Source: CAZHFW01 sp964531675
GTDB taxonomy: Bacteria; Planctomycetota; Phycisphaerae; Phycisphaerales; UBA1924
Reading direction: 5' to 3'
Assembly: GCA_964531675.1 (NCBI GenBank)
Contig: CAZHFW010000011.1
Location: 33,963 to 97,962, forward strand
Length of the DNA stretch: 64,000 nt
Shown here: positions 52,596-60,328 of the stretch, one piece after another
Position numbering within the stretch: position 1 is the stretch's first letter
Layout of the letters: each line of letters opens with the position of its first letter
The notes under the pieces: model-generated
Told to the model about the DNA's origin: nothing
The model's input: the letters and a program-made list of their open reading frames with translations, nothing else
Database searches by the model: none
Made by a program: the position numbers and the translations under genes

Positions 52596-55346
52596 TCAGC
52601 CCTTCATTGCGCCCAGCAGCTCGCGTGGCGAACGGCGGGAGAGTGAAGCGACCGCGGGCGCCGCGGCGCCGAGCGTCATGAGCGTCACGAATCCCCAGCC
52701 GCAGACGATCGCGGTCCAGGGGAACGAGACGCCGACGTCGATGCCCCACAGGAACTTGTTAAGGCGTGTGCCGCCAAAGCCCCCTTGCACGCCCATGAGC
52801 GTCCCGAGGAAGCACGCGGCCAGCGCCACGACCAGCGCTTCAGCCAGGACGATGCGGACGAGCATCCGACGCTCGGCGCCGACGGCGCGGAGCACGCCGA
52901 ACTCGAAGGTGCGCGCCTGAATCCCCGCGATGATCAGGTTCGCCACGCCCAGGCACGCGACAAACATCGAGAAGACCGCGACGCACGAGCTCACGAGCAA
53001 TGACGAGTTCACGAAGTGCACGATCTCACGCTTGATCTGACGGCCTGAGCCCGCGTCCAGCAGCCCCGCGGAGAAGAGCTTGCTTCGGATCTCCGCGATC
53101 GCCTCCTCATCGGAGACCTTGGGATCCAGGCTCATCTGGATCAGCCCGATCGAGTCGGCCCCGAACTTGTCCTTGAGGTCTTTCCGGCTTCCAAACACCG
53201 CGTGGATGGACTGGTCGGTGAACTCTTCGCCGACTTCGAAGAACTTGGAGACCATCTCGAGCCCGGGGCTTGCGACCACGCCCACGATCTCGAAGTCGAA
53301 GCGCTGGCCGTTGTCCCAGCAGGTGAATGTGCTGCCGACGCCGAGGTTCTTGGCGACGAAGAACTCGCGGGCGACGATCACCGCTCCGCCCTCTTCGAGA
53401 CGTTTGATCGCGTAGGCGGGATCACCCTGGACCCACGTGAGCTTGGTCATGCGGAAGAACGGCGCGGGGTCGAAGGCGACGAAGAAGGACTTGAACCGTG
53501 TCAGACCCTTGAGTCCGAAGACTTCGGTCTCGACAGGCTGGAGGGTGACCGCGCAGGTGTCGGTGACGAAGGGGAGGTTCGCCAGGACGCGCTGGCTTTC
53601 GGGGGTGAAGTTGGTCCCCGCGGCGAACGCGTCGGGGAACTCGATCTTCTCGAGCCAGTCGCGGACGATGGAGCCCCCTTGGGTCCAGATCGCGACCATG
53701 AGCGCCAGGCCTCCCATCATCGCGCCGGATGTGAATCCGAAGCGGTAGGGGGTGGCCCGCACGGTGCGCTGGAGGATGCCGGGCGGCAGCCCAAATCCGC
53801 GGCTGATGACCGAACCGAAGAGCTTGGCGAACAAGAGCGTGATGGGCACGCCGAGCACGAAGTAGCCGAGCATGAGGCCCGGGAGGCCGAGCGCCAGGTA
53901 CGCCGCGACCACGCGTTCGGCGCCGGAGATCAGCGTGAACACGCCCAGATGGGCCGCGACGCCCAGGAGTCCGAGCACGCCGAGAATGACGATCGAGCGC
54001 GTGCGTGCGATGCTCGCGCGGGCCGCCAGCGCCCTGAGCGGCGAGACGCGCGAGGCCAGGATCGCGGCGTACACCGCGCCGAGCACGCCCGCGAACACCG
54101 CGCCCGCGAATGCTGCCGCGATGCGCCACCAGGGGAGCGTGACCTCCGCCTGAAGCCTGTCCTTGAAGACGTGGATCATCAACGCGGCCGCCGCGATGCC
54201 CAGAGGCACGCCCACGATCGCGCCGAGCGTGCCGATGATCCCGCCGATGAAGAGCTGGGCCTGGGCCAGTTGCCAGCGGGTGGCCCCGATGCAGCGCAGG
54301 ATCGCCAGTTCGCGCTGCCGCTCGGTGATGCCCACGCCCATGCCCGTCATGATGATGAACCCAGCTGCGATGAAGCTCATCGTCGAGGCGATCACAAAGC
54401 CGAGCTGATTGGTCCGCATGTTCCGCTGCAGACCCGACGTGATCTTCTCGGTGGTCTGGACCATGAGCGACTTGGGGAGCTCGGCGGCTTTGGCTGACGC
54501 GAGCTTCTCGGCGTCGAATCCCTTGCGGAGCCTGATGTCGATCTCGCTCAGCGTGCCGGGCTTGCCGACGAGCGTCGCGAGCCCTTCGACGGTCATGTAC
54601 GCGATCGCGCGTCCGCCCAGCGCGGGCTGCTTGGCGACCCCGACGATGGTCAGCTTCACGGGGTTCTTGAAGAGCCTGGCGACCTCGACCTGATCGCCGA
54701 CATCAGGCGTGCTTCGCTTGTTGAGCTGATCGGCCTCGGCCTGGTCGCGTGCGAGCTTGGGGCCGCTGTCGGCCTTCATCGGTTCGACGTTGGAGACGCC
54801 CGCGAGGAGCGCCAGCGACTGGGCGACGCTCGGTCCCCCTTGGCGGCGCTGGCTCAGGGACTGGATCAGAGCTTCGTCGATGACGATCTCGGAGTCTTTC
54901 TCAGGCCAGCGGCCGCGCACAAGCTCGGTCTTGCGGAAGCGGGCCTCGTCCTGAGGGATCACGCCGTTGACGTTGGCGTTGGATCCGATGAGCTCGACCT
55001 TGCGCGGGAAGCTCCCATCGGCGTCCTTGACCCAGACGGGTTTGGCGAAGCGCAGGGCGAGCGATTCGAAGTAGCGCGCGGTCGCGATCTCGGTCTCGGG
55101 CCATGCCTTGACGCGGCTGAGCCAGTCGGCGCTCATCTCCGAGCCCCGACCCGCGGGCTTGACGCGCAGGTCAAAGACGCCGACGGTCGACTCGATGCGA
55201 CGATCGATGGCGGCGCGGAGCGATCCGAGCGCAACGCCCACGGCGCTGATGAGCAGCGCCGCCAGCGCGACCACCGCGATCATCAGCATCGTCCGGCTAG
55301 GCCGCGCGAACGCACTGCTGGTAGCGAGACGCCACGCCGGCAGCAT
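52596..55346 (-). CDS. FtsX/MacB-type ABC exporter permease, long form
   Basis: The 916-residue protein has the FtsX-like layout twice: an N-terminal basic helix and TM1 (RTMLMIAVVALAALLISAVG), a periplasmic MacB-like domain (about 50-310), three membrane helices, a second periplasmic domain (about 555-765) and three final helices. Two FtsX domains in one chain resemble LolC/LolE fused. With the ATPase encoded upstream it should move lipids, lipoproteins or small molecules across the envelope. The start overlaps the ATPase gene by 50 bases; a start at 55289 would remove the overlap but cut the conserved basic segment. Confidence 0.88.
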   Translation of the reverse strand: MLPAWRLATSSAFARPSRTMLMIAVVALAALLISAVGVALGSLRAAIDRRIESTVGVFDLRVKPAGRGSEMSADWLSRVKAWPETEIATARYFESLALRFAKPVWVKDADGSFPRKVELIGSNANVNGVIPQDEARFRKTELVRGRWPEKDSEIVIDEALIQSLSQRRQGGPSVAQSLALLAGVSNVEPMKADSGPKLARDQAEADQLNKRSTPDVGDQVEVARLFKNPVKLTIVGVAKQPALGGRAIAYMTVEGLATLVGKPGTLSEIDIRLRKGFDAEKLASAKAAELPKSLMVQTTEKITSGLQRNMRTNQLGFVIASTMSFIAAGFIIMTGMGVGITERQRELAILRCIGATRWQLAQAQLFIGGIIGTLGAIVGVPLGIAAAALMIHVFKDRLQAEVTLPWWRIAAAFAGAVFAGVLGAVYAAILASRVSPLRALAARASIARTRSIVILGVLGLLGVAAHLGVFTLISGAERVVAAYLALGLPGLMLGYFVLGVPITLLFAKLFGSVISRGFGLPPGILQRTVRATPYRFGFTSGAMMGGLALMVAIWTQGGSIVRDWLEKIEFPDAFAAGTNFTPESQRVLANLPFVTDTCAVTLQPVETEVFGLKGLTRFKSFFVAFDPAPFFRMTKLTWVQGDPAYAIKRLEEGGAVIVAREFFVAKNLGVGSTFTCWDNGQRFDFEIVGVVASPGLEMVSKFFEVGEEFTDQSIHAVFGSRKDLKDKFGADSIGLIQMSLDPKVSDEEAIAEIRSKLFSAGLLDAGSGRQIKREIVHFVNSSLLVSSCVAVFSMFVACLGVANLIIAGIQARTFEFGVLRAVGAERRMLVRIVLAEALVVALAACFLGTLMGVQGGFGGTRLNKFLWGIDVGVSFPWTAIVCGWGFVTLMTLGAAAPAVASLSRRSPRELLGAMKG

Positions 55347-56043
55347 CCAGGCCCTCCGTGTCGATGGTCGTTTTCATAAGCCCGTCCTGGAGCACGTAGA
55401 TGCGCGAGCAGTGCGCCGCCGCGGCCGGCTCATGGGTCACCATGACGACGAGCATGCGCTCGGCTGCCGCGATCTCGCCGAGCAGCGTCCAGAGCTTCTC
55501 GCTGCTCTGGGAGTCGAGGTTTCCCGTCGGCTCGTCCGCGAAGAGCACCTTGGGAGAGAAGAGCAGGGCGCGTGCGATCGCCACGCGCTGCTGTTCGCCT
55601 CCCGAGAGCGCGTCCGGCCTGTGATGTCCGCGTCCTTCAAGGCCCAGACGCGCGAGGAGTTCCTCGGCACGGGTCTTGAGCCAGTTCTGGTCCTTGCCCG
55701 CCAGCGTGCCGGGGAGCATCACGTTCTCGCCCGCGGTGAGTGTGGGGATCAGATTGAACTGCTGGAACACGATCCCGATCTTCTCGCGGCGGAAGAACGT
55801 CGCCTCCCGCTCCGAGAGCGCGTGGATGGGCTGGCCCGCCAGTTCGATCGTTCCCGAGTCAGGGCGATCCAGGGCCGAAAGCAGATGCAGGAGGGTGCTC
55901 TTGCCGCTGCCGGACTGGCCCATGATCGCGTAGAAGCCGGGCTCGTCGATCTGCAGGTCCACGCCGCGCAGCGCTTCCACCGTCCGGACCCCTTCGGGTG
56001 TTCGGAGTGTGTACGTCTTGCGGACCTGAACGCAGGTGAGCAT
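55297..56043 (-). CDS. MacB/LolD-type ABC exporter ATPase
   Basis: The 248-residue ATPase has Walker A GQSGSGKST, Q loop (IVFQQFNLIPTLTAGENVML), signature LSGGEQQR and Walker B VLFADEPTGNLD, with the MacB/LolD-type His loop (VVMVTHEPAAAA). It lacks any membrane part. The start is ATG. It lies upstream of, and overlaps by 50 bases, the permease gene, so the two are translated together as a transporter. Confidence 0.93.
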   Translation of the reverse strand: MLTCVQVRKTYTLRTPEGVRTVEALRGVDLQIDEPGFYAIMGQSGSGKSTLLHLLSALDRPDSGTIELAGQPIHALSEREATFFRREKIGIVFQQFNLIPTLTAGENVMLPGTLAGKDQNWLKTRAEELLARLGLEGRGHHRPDALSGGEQQRVAIARALLFSPKVLFADEPTGNLDSQSSEKLWTLLGEIAAAERMLVVMVTHEPAAAAHCSRIYVLQDGLMKTTIDTEGLDAAGVASRYQQCVRAA

Positions 56044-56180
56044 GCGGGGCGGATCCTATTCGCGGCGACCGATGGATCCGATTCGGCCCTGAACCCCGCA
56101 AGATTACTGGCATCTCCCAGATTCTGGGGCATGGTTTCGGAGGCCCGGAGTCGGGTCCATTGTTTCGTGGAGGATCCGTT

Positions 56181-56768
56181 ATGCGTCTTGCGCTCATGGT
56201 TCCGGCGGTCTTGGCTCTGGCGTCTTCTGCTGCGGCCCAGCCCTATCTCAACGGCGGCCTGGTCTACATCGCGGGGTCCAGCGACGGCTCCAACGCCGGC
56301 GGGGCCTACGAGTTTGACTCCTTTGACACCGGAAACGCCGACCTGCGGTTCAACGGGGTTTCCAAGACGCCCATGCTGCTGTCGCCCGGCGACAACGTCT
56401 TCGCGTTCGATGTCGATGGCGGCTTCGGCTCGCCTTCCCCCTGCGGCCTGGCGCTCTTCTTTACCGACGACAGCACGTTGCTCAACACCTTCGGGCTGGC
56501 CCCCGACCTCGCGGCCTACCGCGTCAACGGGACTTTCGCGTTCGCCTCACCCGGCGTGCTGGTGCCCACGCTCGGCGCAAGCTCGCCCGTGACGGCCTAC
56601 TCGGGAGCGACCGAGTTCCAGTCCGGCCTGTTCAAGGTCACGCTGACGAGCTTCACGTTCAGCGGCCTGGCGGGGTCCATCACGCTCAACGTCTCCACGA
56701 TCCCCACGCCCGGCGCGGCCGCGGTGCTGGGACTGGGCGTGCTGGGCGTCTCCCGTCGCCGCCGGTAA
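56181..56768 (+). CDS. Exported protein with PTPGA-type C-terminal sorting tail
   Basis: The ATG at 56181 has GGAGG seven bases before it and gives 195 residues. A signal peptide (1-21, ending AAAQ) is followed by a beta-rich body and ends TIPTPGAAAVLGLGVLGVSR plus RRR. This tail - a PTPGA motif, one hydrophobic helix, and a run of arginines - is the PEP-CTERM-like signal of planctomycetes that is processed at the membrane. A second protein with the same tail is at 58579. The body matches no family I know. Confidence 0.75.
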   Translation: MRLALMVPAVLALASSAAAQPYLNGGLVYIAGSSDGSNAGGAYEFDSFDTGNADLRFNGVSKTPMLLSPGDNVFAFDVDGGFGSPSPCGLALFFTDDSTLLNTFGLAPDLAAYRVNGTFAFASPGVLVPTLGASSPVTAYSGATEFQSGLFKVTLTSFTFSGLAGSITLNVSTIPTPGAAAVLGLGVLGVSRRRR

Positions 56769-56808
56769 TCGGGCGTCGGAAGGCCATCGGAATCTGCTGC
56801 TGATATTC

Positions 56809-56833
56809 AGGCCCGGGGCCCTGCCTCGGGCCT
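56809..56833 (+). terminator. Hairpin terminator after the first PTPGA-tail gene
   Basis: AGGCCCG (56809-56815) pairs with CGGGCCT (56827-56833) 41 bases after the stop and is followed by TTCTC, a weak T tract. Confidence 0.5.
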
Positions 56834-56858
56834 TTCTCATGCGCTCAGCAGGTCGCCG

Positions 56859-56999
56859 GGTGCCACTACCCACGAAGGCTCGGCGGAGTGGGTAGTGGGA
56901 GCGTCTCGTCGCGTTGGCTCTTCCGGGGCCTCGGTGCAGAGGATGCCTCTCACCCGTACGCACGAGCCTCTGCGCAAAGCCTTCGGAGGTCGTGGCGCC
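56859..56999. repeat. Degenerate third copy of the 123-bp element
   Basis: The left end GGTGCCACTA and the left hairpin are kept: CACTACCCAC (56864-56873) pairs with GTGGGTAGTG (56888-56897). The C-to-T change relative to CACCACCCAC in the other copies is matched by G-to-A on the other arm. The right hairpin is not preserved; only a TCGTGGCGCC-like end near 56990 remains, so the right limit is approximate. It lies between convergent genes. Confidence 0.55.
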
Positions 57000-57014
57000 T
57001 CGCCCCGCGGGCGA

Positions 57015-57491
57015 TCACGCGCTGAGCAGGTCGCCCTCGCCGAAGAGCCTGAAGTTCTTCCGCCGCAGGATCTGTCCCGCGAGCGTCAGGTCGTCGACCG
57101 CCAGCGCGATGGTGGCGGTGGTGCCCGGCCTGAGCATGAGCGAGTACGCGAAGTGGATGTTGAGCTCGGCCGAAAGCAGCGAGATACACAAGCTCGAGAG
57201 CGAATGGCCGTTACACAACTCGACCGCCAGCAGGTCCTTCTCGGAGAAGGGGAGGCTTTGCTTCTTGAGCAGCTCCCGGGCCAGTTTGGCGCGATTGGTA
57301 ATCAGGCGGACGACCGCGTAATCCGAGGCGTCGTGGACCGACAGGGCGCAGATCTGGCATTCGGCGCCGTCGAAGAGCTCGACGAGATCGTGGAGCTTTC
57401 CCACCTTGTTGTCGAGGAACACCGAGAACTGCGTCACCGTCGGCGGGGCGTAGCCGTAGGCCGTTTCCAGTGGGATCGGTGCTTGCGTCAT
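57015..57491 (-). CDS. Tandem ACT-domain regulatory protein
   Basis: The 158-residue protein contains two ACT-like units: TVTQFSVFLDNKVGKLHDLV (from about residue 18) with a following DYAVVRLIT strand, then a second unit (LNIHFAYSLMLRPGTTATIA and VDDLTLAGQILRRKNF). ACT domains bind amino acids or other small ligands. No catalytic domain is attached, so it is a stand-alone sensor. Start ATG at 57491. Confidence 0.82.
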   Translation of the reverse strand: MTQAPIPLETAYGYAPPTVTQFSVFLDNKVGKLHDLVELFDGAECQICALSVHDASDYAVVRLITNRAKLARELLKKQSLPFSEKDLLAVELCNGHSLSSLCISLLSAELNIHFAYSLMLRPGTTATIALAVDDLTLAGQILRRKNFRLFGEGDLLSA

Positions 57492-57890
57492 GGGCGATCC
57501 TGCTCCGAATCAAGCCGCTCGCCGTCCGGGCCATCCTGACCGGTTCCGTGCAAAGCGACTGCGTGCCGCTCATCGGCACGTGGGAATGTCCAGAAAGAGC
57601 CCAAACCCCGGGTGGGGGGACTTCCTGCCGCCAGGGAATCGTTGATCTCAACGCCCGCCTTGCGGCCGGAATCGGCCAGCTCCGAACAATCCGCTGCCGT
57701 CCCCGCACGAGGAATCGAAGACGGCAACCTCAGTCAGGAGCTTACCGGTCCCAACCCTCGGACCGCAAGGGGATTGCGGCCAGTGGGGAACTCGCCCATC
57801 TGGGGGGGCTTTGCCATCGTCCAAGGCACGATCTGCGCTCCCGGATGAGGCCCGAGGCGGGCACGCCGGAAACGAGAGCCTTGCCTGTGA
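57492..57890. other. 399-bp gap without a supported gene
   Basis: Lies between the ACT-domain gene and the Fe-S carrier gene, both on the minus strand. Both strands were read for tRNA-like T-loops (GGTTCGAATCC type), repeats and start signals; nothing convincing was found. It may hold the ACT gene's promoter. Confidence 0.5.
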
Positions 57891-58256
57891 TCAGGCGGAG
57901 AAGCTCGAGCCGCAGCCGCAGGAGCTGGTCGCGTTCGGATTGTTGAACACGAAGCCGCGCTGCATGATCTCGTCGCGGAAGTCGACGGTGGTGCCGTTGA
58001 GATACAGCAGGCTCTTGGGATCGCAGACGATCCGGATGCCGTGCTGCTCGAAGACTTCGTCGGTTTCCTTGCTGGTTTCGGTCAAATCCAGCACGTAGGA
58101 GAAGCCCGAGCAGCCGCCGCCCTTGACGCCGACGCGGAGGCAGACCTTCGAACCGTCGAGTTCCTGCTGCTCGATGATGGTCTTGATCTCACGGGCCGCG
58201 CTGGGGGTGAGGATGATGCCGGTCTGGGTCTCGGGGGTGGTCGGGGTGGCTGCCAT
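57891..58256 (-). CDS. A-type iron-sulfur carrier (IscA/ErpA family)
   Basis: The ATG at 58256 gives 121 residues. The three ligand cysteines are present: GGGCSGFSY, and the paired CGC in SSCGCGSSF at the C-terminus. The core (LTPSAAREIKTIIEQQELDG) and VDFRDEIMQRGFVFNNP are intact. It carries Fe-S clusters to apo-proteins. It is separated by 1.1 kb and a + strand gene from iscU. IscA and ErpA cannot be told apart here. Confidence 0.92.
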   Translation of the reverse strand: MAATPTTPETQTGIILTPSAAREIKTIIEQQELDGSKVCLRVGVKGGGCSGFSYVLDLTETSKETDEVFEQHGIRIVCDPKSLLYLNGTTVDFRDEIMQRGFVFNNPNATSSCGCGSSFSA

Positions 58257-58578
58257 GCACTGCTCCCAGGGAAATGAGGGCGAATCTACAGATTCTACAC
58301 CCATGGGATGCCGTTTCCGGCGCGGAGGCGTTGGAATCGTCGTCCGATAACGTCATCATTTCCTCGTGCGGAATCGCAAAACGGGCGATCTGGCGGGGTT
58401 TTGTTGGTCCGATTACAAAAATACTGACGTTTTATTGGACAAATGGGTTTCCCGGGCGGGGGTTCCGAGTTAAGGTGAAACACCGGCTCTCGTAATCACG
58501 AGGCTGGATTGTGGGGGTGGGGCTGGAAACCTCACCCTCGGAGCGAGAAAGGTTCCTTAGTTAGGAGAGAGGTAAGAC
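58257..58578. other. 322-bp divergent intergenic region, AT-rich
   Basis: Lies between the Fe-S carrier gene (minus) and the second PTPGA-tail gene (plus). An unusually AT-rich stretch runs from about 58405 to 58445 (ATTACAAAAATACTGACG, then TTTTATTGG), where promoters for the highly expressed-looking downstream gene would fit, although no exact -35/-10 pair can be named. AGGAGAGAGGT precedes the downstream ATG. Confidence 0.5.
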
Positions 58579-59214
58579 ATGAAGCGTTTCTTCTTTGGCG
58601 TCGCCGCGCTCATCGCGGCTGGGAGCACCGCGTCCGCTACGTCCTACACGATCAACTTTGATCAGGACGCGAACGGCAACGCGATTGCCAACGGTTCGAC
58701 CGCGGCCAATCAGTACGCCGCCTGGGGCGTGGCCTTCTCCCCCAACGCCTTCGCGGGCAGCGGGTGGGCCACCAACACGGGCATGACCATCACCAGCACC
58801 GACACCGGCGGCGGCTATAGCCCCTCCCTCGGTCAGGTCCTCCACGCGTTTAACGCCGACTGGCTCAACGAGGACGGCGATCCCTCGTTCCTCATGACCT
58901 TCTCCACGCCCATCGACTCCCTGTCGATGGACGTGATCGGTGATACCGGTGGCCAGGACGGCTTCCAGACCTTCTTCGTCGGCTTCGACATCACCGGCAC
59001 GATCCAGACCGGCCTGGCGCAGGCTTCGGGCATCGGCGGCATCGAGAACATCGGCACGACCTTCTCGGCGGACACCTACTACGTGGGCGTCGCGGTCGGC
59101 GAGTTCTTTGACTGGGTCGGCGTCGACAACATCCGCTTCAACACCGTGCCCACCCCGGGCGCGATGGCGGTCCTCGGTCTGGGCGGTCTGGTCGCCGGCC
59201 GTCGCCGTCGCTAA
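58579..59214 (+). CDS. Exported protein with PTPGA-type C-terminal sorting tail
   Basis: The ATG has AGGAGAGAGGT before it, a strong site, and gives 211 residues. A signal peptide (1-20) leads to a beta-rich body (SYTINFDQDANGNAIANGST, then SLSMDVIGDTGGQDGFQTFF) and ends TVPTPGAMAVLGLGGLVAGR plus RRR. The body pattern (thin beta-sandwich with an asparagine/glycine-rich start) resembles choice-of-anchor or PEP-CTERM exoproteins. Same tail as the gene at 56181. No exosortase gene is in the window. Confidence 0.78.
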   Translation: MKRFFFGVAALIAAGSTASATSYTINFDQDANGNAIANGSTAANQYAAWGVAFSPNAFAGSGWATNTGMTITSTDTGGGYSPSLGQVLHAFNADWLNEDGDPSFLMTFSTPIDSLSMDVIGDTGGQDGFQTFFVGFDITGTIQTGLAQASGIGGIENIGTTFSADTYYVGVAVGEFFDWVGVDNIRFNTVPTPGAMAVLGLGGLVAGRRRR

Positions 59215-59260
59215 GTAGAGCTGACGCGTCCAGCGTCACGCAACATCAATGCTCCTTCCG

Positions 59261-59297
59261 AACCAGGCCGGGCACACGACCGGCCTGGTTCTTTTTT
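59261..59297 (+). terminator. Rho-independent terminator after the second PTPGA-tail gene
   Basis: AACCAGGCCGG (59261-59271) pairs with CCGGCCTGGTT (59280-59290) and is followed by CTTTTTT. It lies 47 bases after the stop. Confidence 0.9.
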
Positions 59298-59328
59298 GCG
59301 TCGATGATCGCGACTTGAACGGCGCGTG

Positions 59329-59356
59329 AAAAAGCCCGGGCCGAAGCCCGGGCTTT
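59329..59356 (-). terminator. UUCG-loop terminator of the iscU transcript
   Basis: On the minus strand GCCCGGGC-TTCG-GCCCGGGC is followed by TTTTT; flanking A and T runs extend the stem. It lies 33 bases after the iscU stop and ends the iscS-cassette-iscU transcript. Confidence 0.92.
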
Positions 59357-59389
59357 GAGGGGTGCGTCTGTTCCGCGGCCCGATGAAGG

Positions 59390-59824
59390 TCAGAGGGTGG
59401 CGGCCTGCTGCTGGGCCTGCACCGCGATACCGTTCTTCTGCTTGTAGTCGTTGATCGCGGCGCGGATCGCGTCCTCCGCGAGGACGGAGCAGTGGATCTT
59501 GACCGGCGGGAGACTCAGCTCCTCGACGATCTGGGTGTTCTTGATCTGCTCGGCCTGCTCGATCGAACGGCCCTTGAGCCACTCGGTCGCGAGCGAGGAG
59601 CTGGCGATGGCCGACCCGCAGCCGAAGCACTTGAACTTGGCGTCTTCGATCAGGCCGGTCTTGGCGTCGACCTTGATCTGAAGCTGCATGACGTCGCCGC
59701 ACTCCGGGGCGCCAACCAGACCGACGCCGACGTCCTTGCGGGTCTTGATGTCAGCCTGCGTGCCGAACGAGCCCACGTTGCGGGGGTTCTCGTAGTGGTC
59801 GATGATCTTGGGTCCGTAAGCCAT
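59390..59824 (-). CDS. iscU: Iron-sulfur scaffold protein IscU
   Basis: The ATG at 59824 gives 144 residues; a TTG four codons earlier is a possible alternative start. The three scaffold cysteines are present (PECGDV, FGCGSAIASSS and IHCSVLAEDAI), with the aspartate before the first, and the family motif LATEWLKGRSIEQAEQI. It assembles Fe-S clusters with sulfur from IscS. The gene is separated from iscS by a 0.5-kb four-helix-bundle cassette. Confidence 0.95.
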   Translation of the reverse strand: MAYGPKIIDHYENPRNVGSFGTQADIKTRKDVGVGLVGAPECGDVMQLQIKVDAKTGLIEDAKFKCFGCGSAIASSSLATEWLKGRSIEQAEQIKNTQIVEELSLPPVKIHCSVLAEDAIRAAINDYKQKNGIAVQAQQQAATL

Positions 59825-59833
59825 GGAGGTCTC

Positions 59834-60314
59834 CAAATGGCGAAATGTTCAAATGGCGAAATTGCTAAACGGGAGCCTTGGACGATTGGGTGCGGATGGA
59901 CTTGGTCTTTGTGAGAATGGAACCGACGATGAGGCGAATCTCTTCTAGTTCGCCCAGGAGCGATTCAACTCTGGGGGCACTGACCCAGGTGCGACGAACT
60001 GCCAGGCGGATCCAGAACCTGGTCTCAGCCAGCTCCTTCGAGGCGATCGCCAGGCACTTGCGAAAGTCCTTCAGGCTCATCGCCTCGTCGGCTTCGGCGA
60101 GGTTGGCGCCGACCGAAGAGCCCGACGCCGCGAGCTGCTCGACGATGCGCCGGAATCGGCCGTCCGAATCGAGCTGCTCCGCGAGCGCGACGCAGCGATC
60201 GCAGAACGCTTCGCTCCGCTCAAGAAACTCGGGTTTGAGCCGGCCTTTTCCCATCGGTGTCGATCTCGGCGTGTCTCGTTCTGCCACACGGCCATTTGGC
60301 AGTTTCGCCATTTG
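59834..60314. mobile_element. Inverted-repeat-flanked cassette carrying a four-helix-bundle gene
   Basis: CAAATGGCGAAA occurs twice in tandem on the left (59834-59845 and 59850-59861, 16-bp period) and as its exact reverse complement TTTCGCCATTTG on the right (60303-60314), with further degenerate copies at 60291-60302 and 60315-60322. The segment of 481 bp starts ten bases before the iscU start and ends 15 bases after the iscS stop, and holds one gene. It has the look of an inserted cassette; a transposase is not present and no target duplication was found. Confidence 0.6.
59865..60254 (-). CDS. Four-helix-bundle protein, 23S rRNA-intervening-sequence type (TIGR02436)
   Basis: The ATG at 60254 gives 129 residues. 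The family pattern is clear: ERSEAFCDRCVALAEQL opens helix one, then RRIVEQLAASGSSVGANLAE, AMSLKDFRKCLAIASKELAE and TRFWIRLAVRRTW, with the final LEEIRLIVGSIL helix. Such proteins are encoded in 23S rRNA intervening sequences, near reverse transcriptases (Avd) and as scattered orphan cassettes; most have no known function. Here it lies between iscS and iscU within inverted repeats of CAAATGGCGAAA. No 23S rRNA or reverse transcriptase is in the window. Confidence 0.88.
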   Translation of the reverse strand: MGKGRLKPEFLERSEAFCDRCVALAEQLDSDGRFRRIVEQLAASGSSVGANLAEADEAMSLKDFRKCLAIASKELAETRFWIRLAVRRTWVSAPRVESLLGELEEIRLIVGSILTKTKSIRTQSSKAPV

Positions 60315-60328
60315 ACCATTTCGGATTT

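Noticed and set aside
57492..57890. Short + strand frames and possible tRNA
   Set aside because: No start signal, no conserved motif and no T-loop or anticodon arm pattern could be identified.
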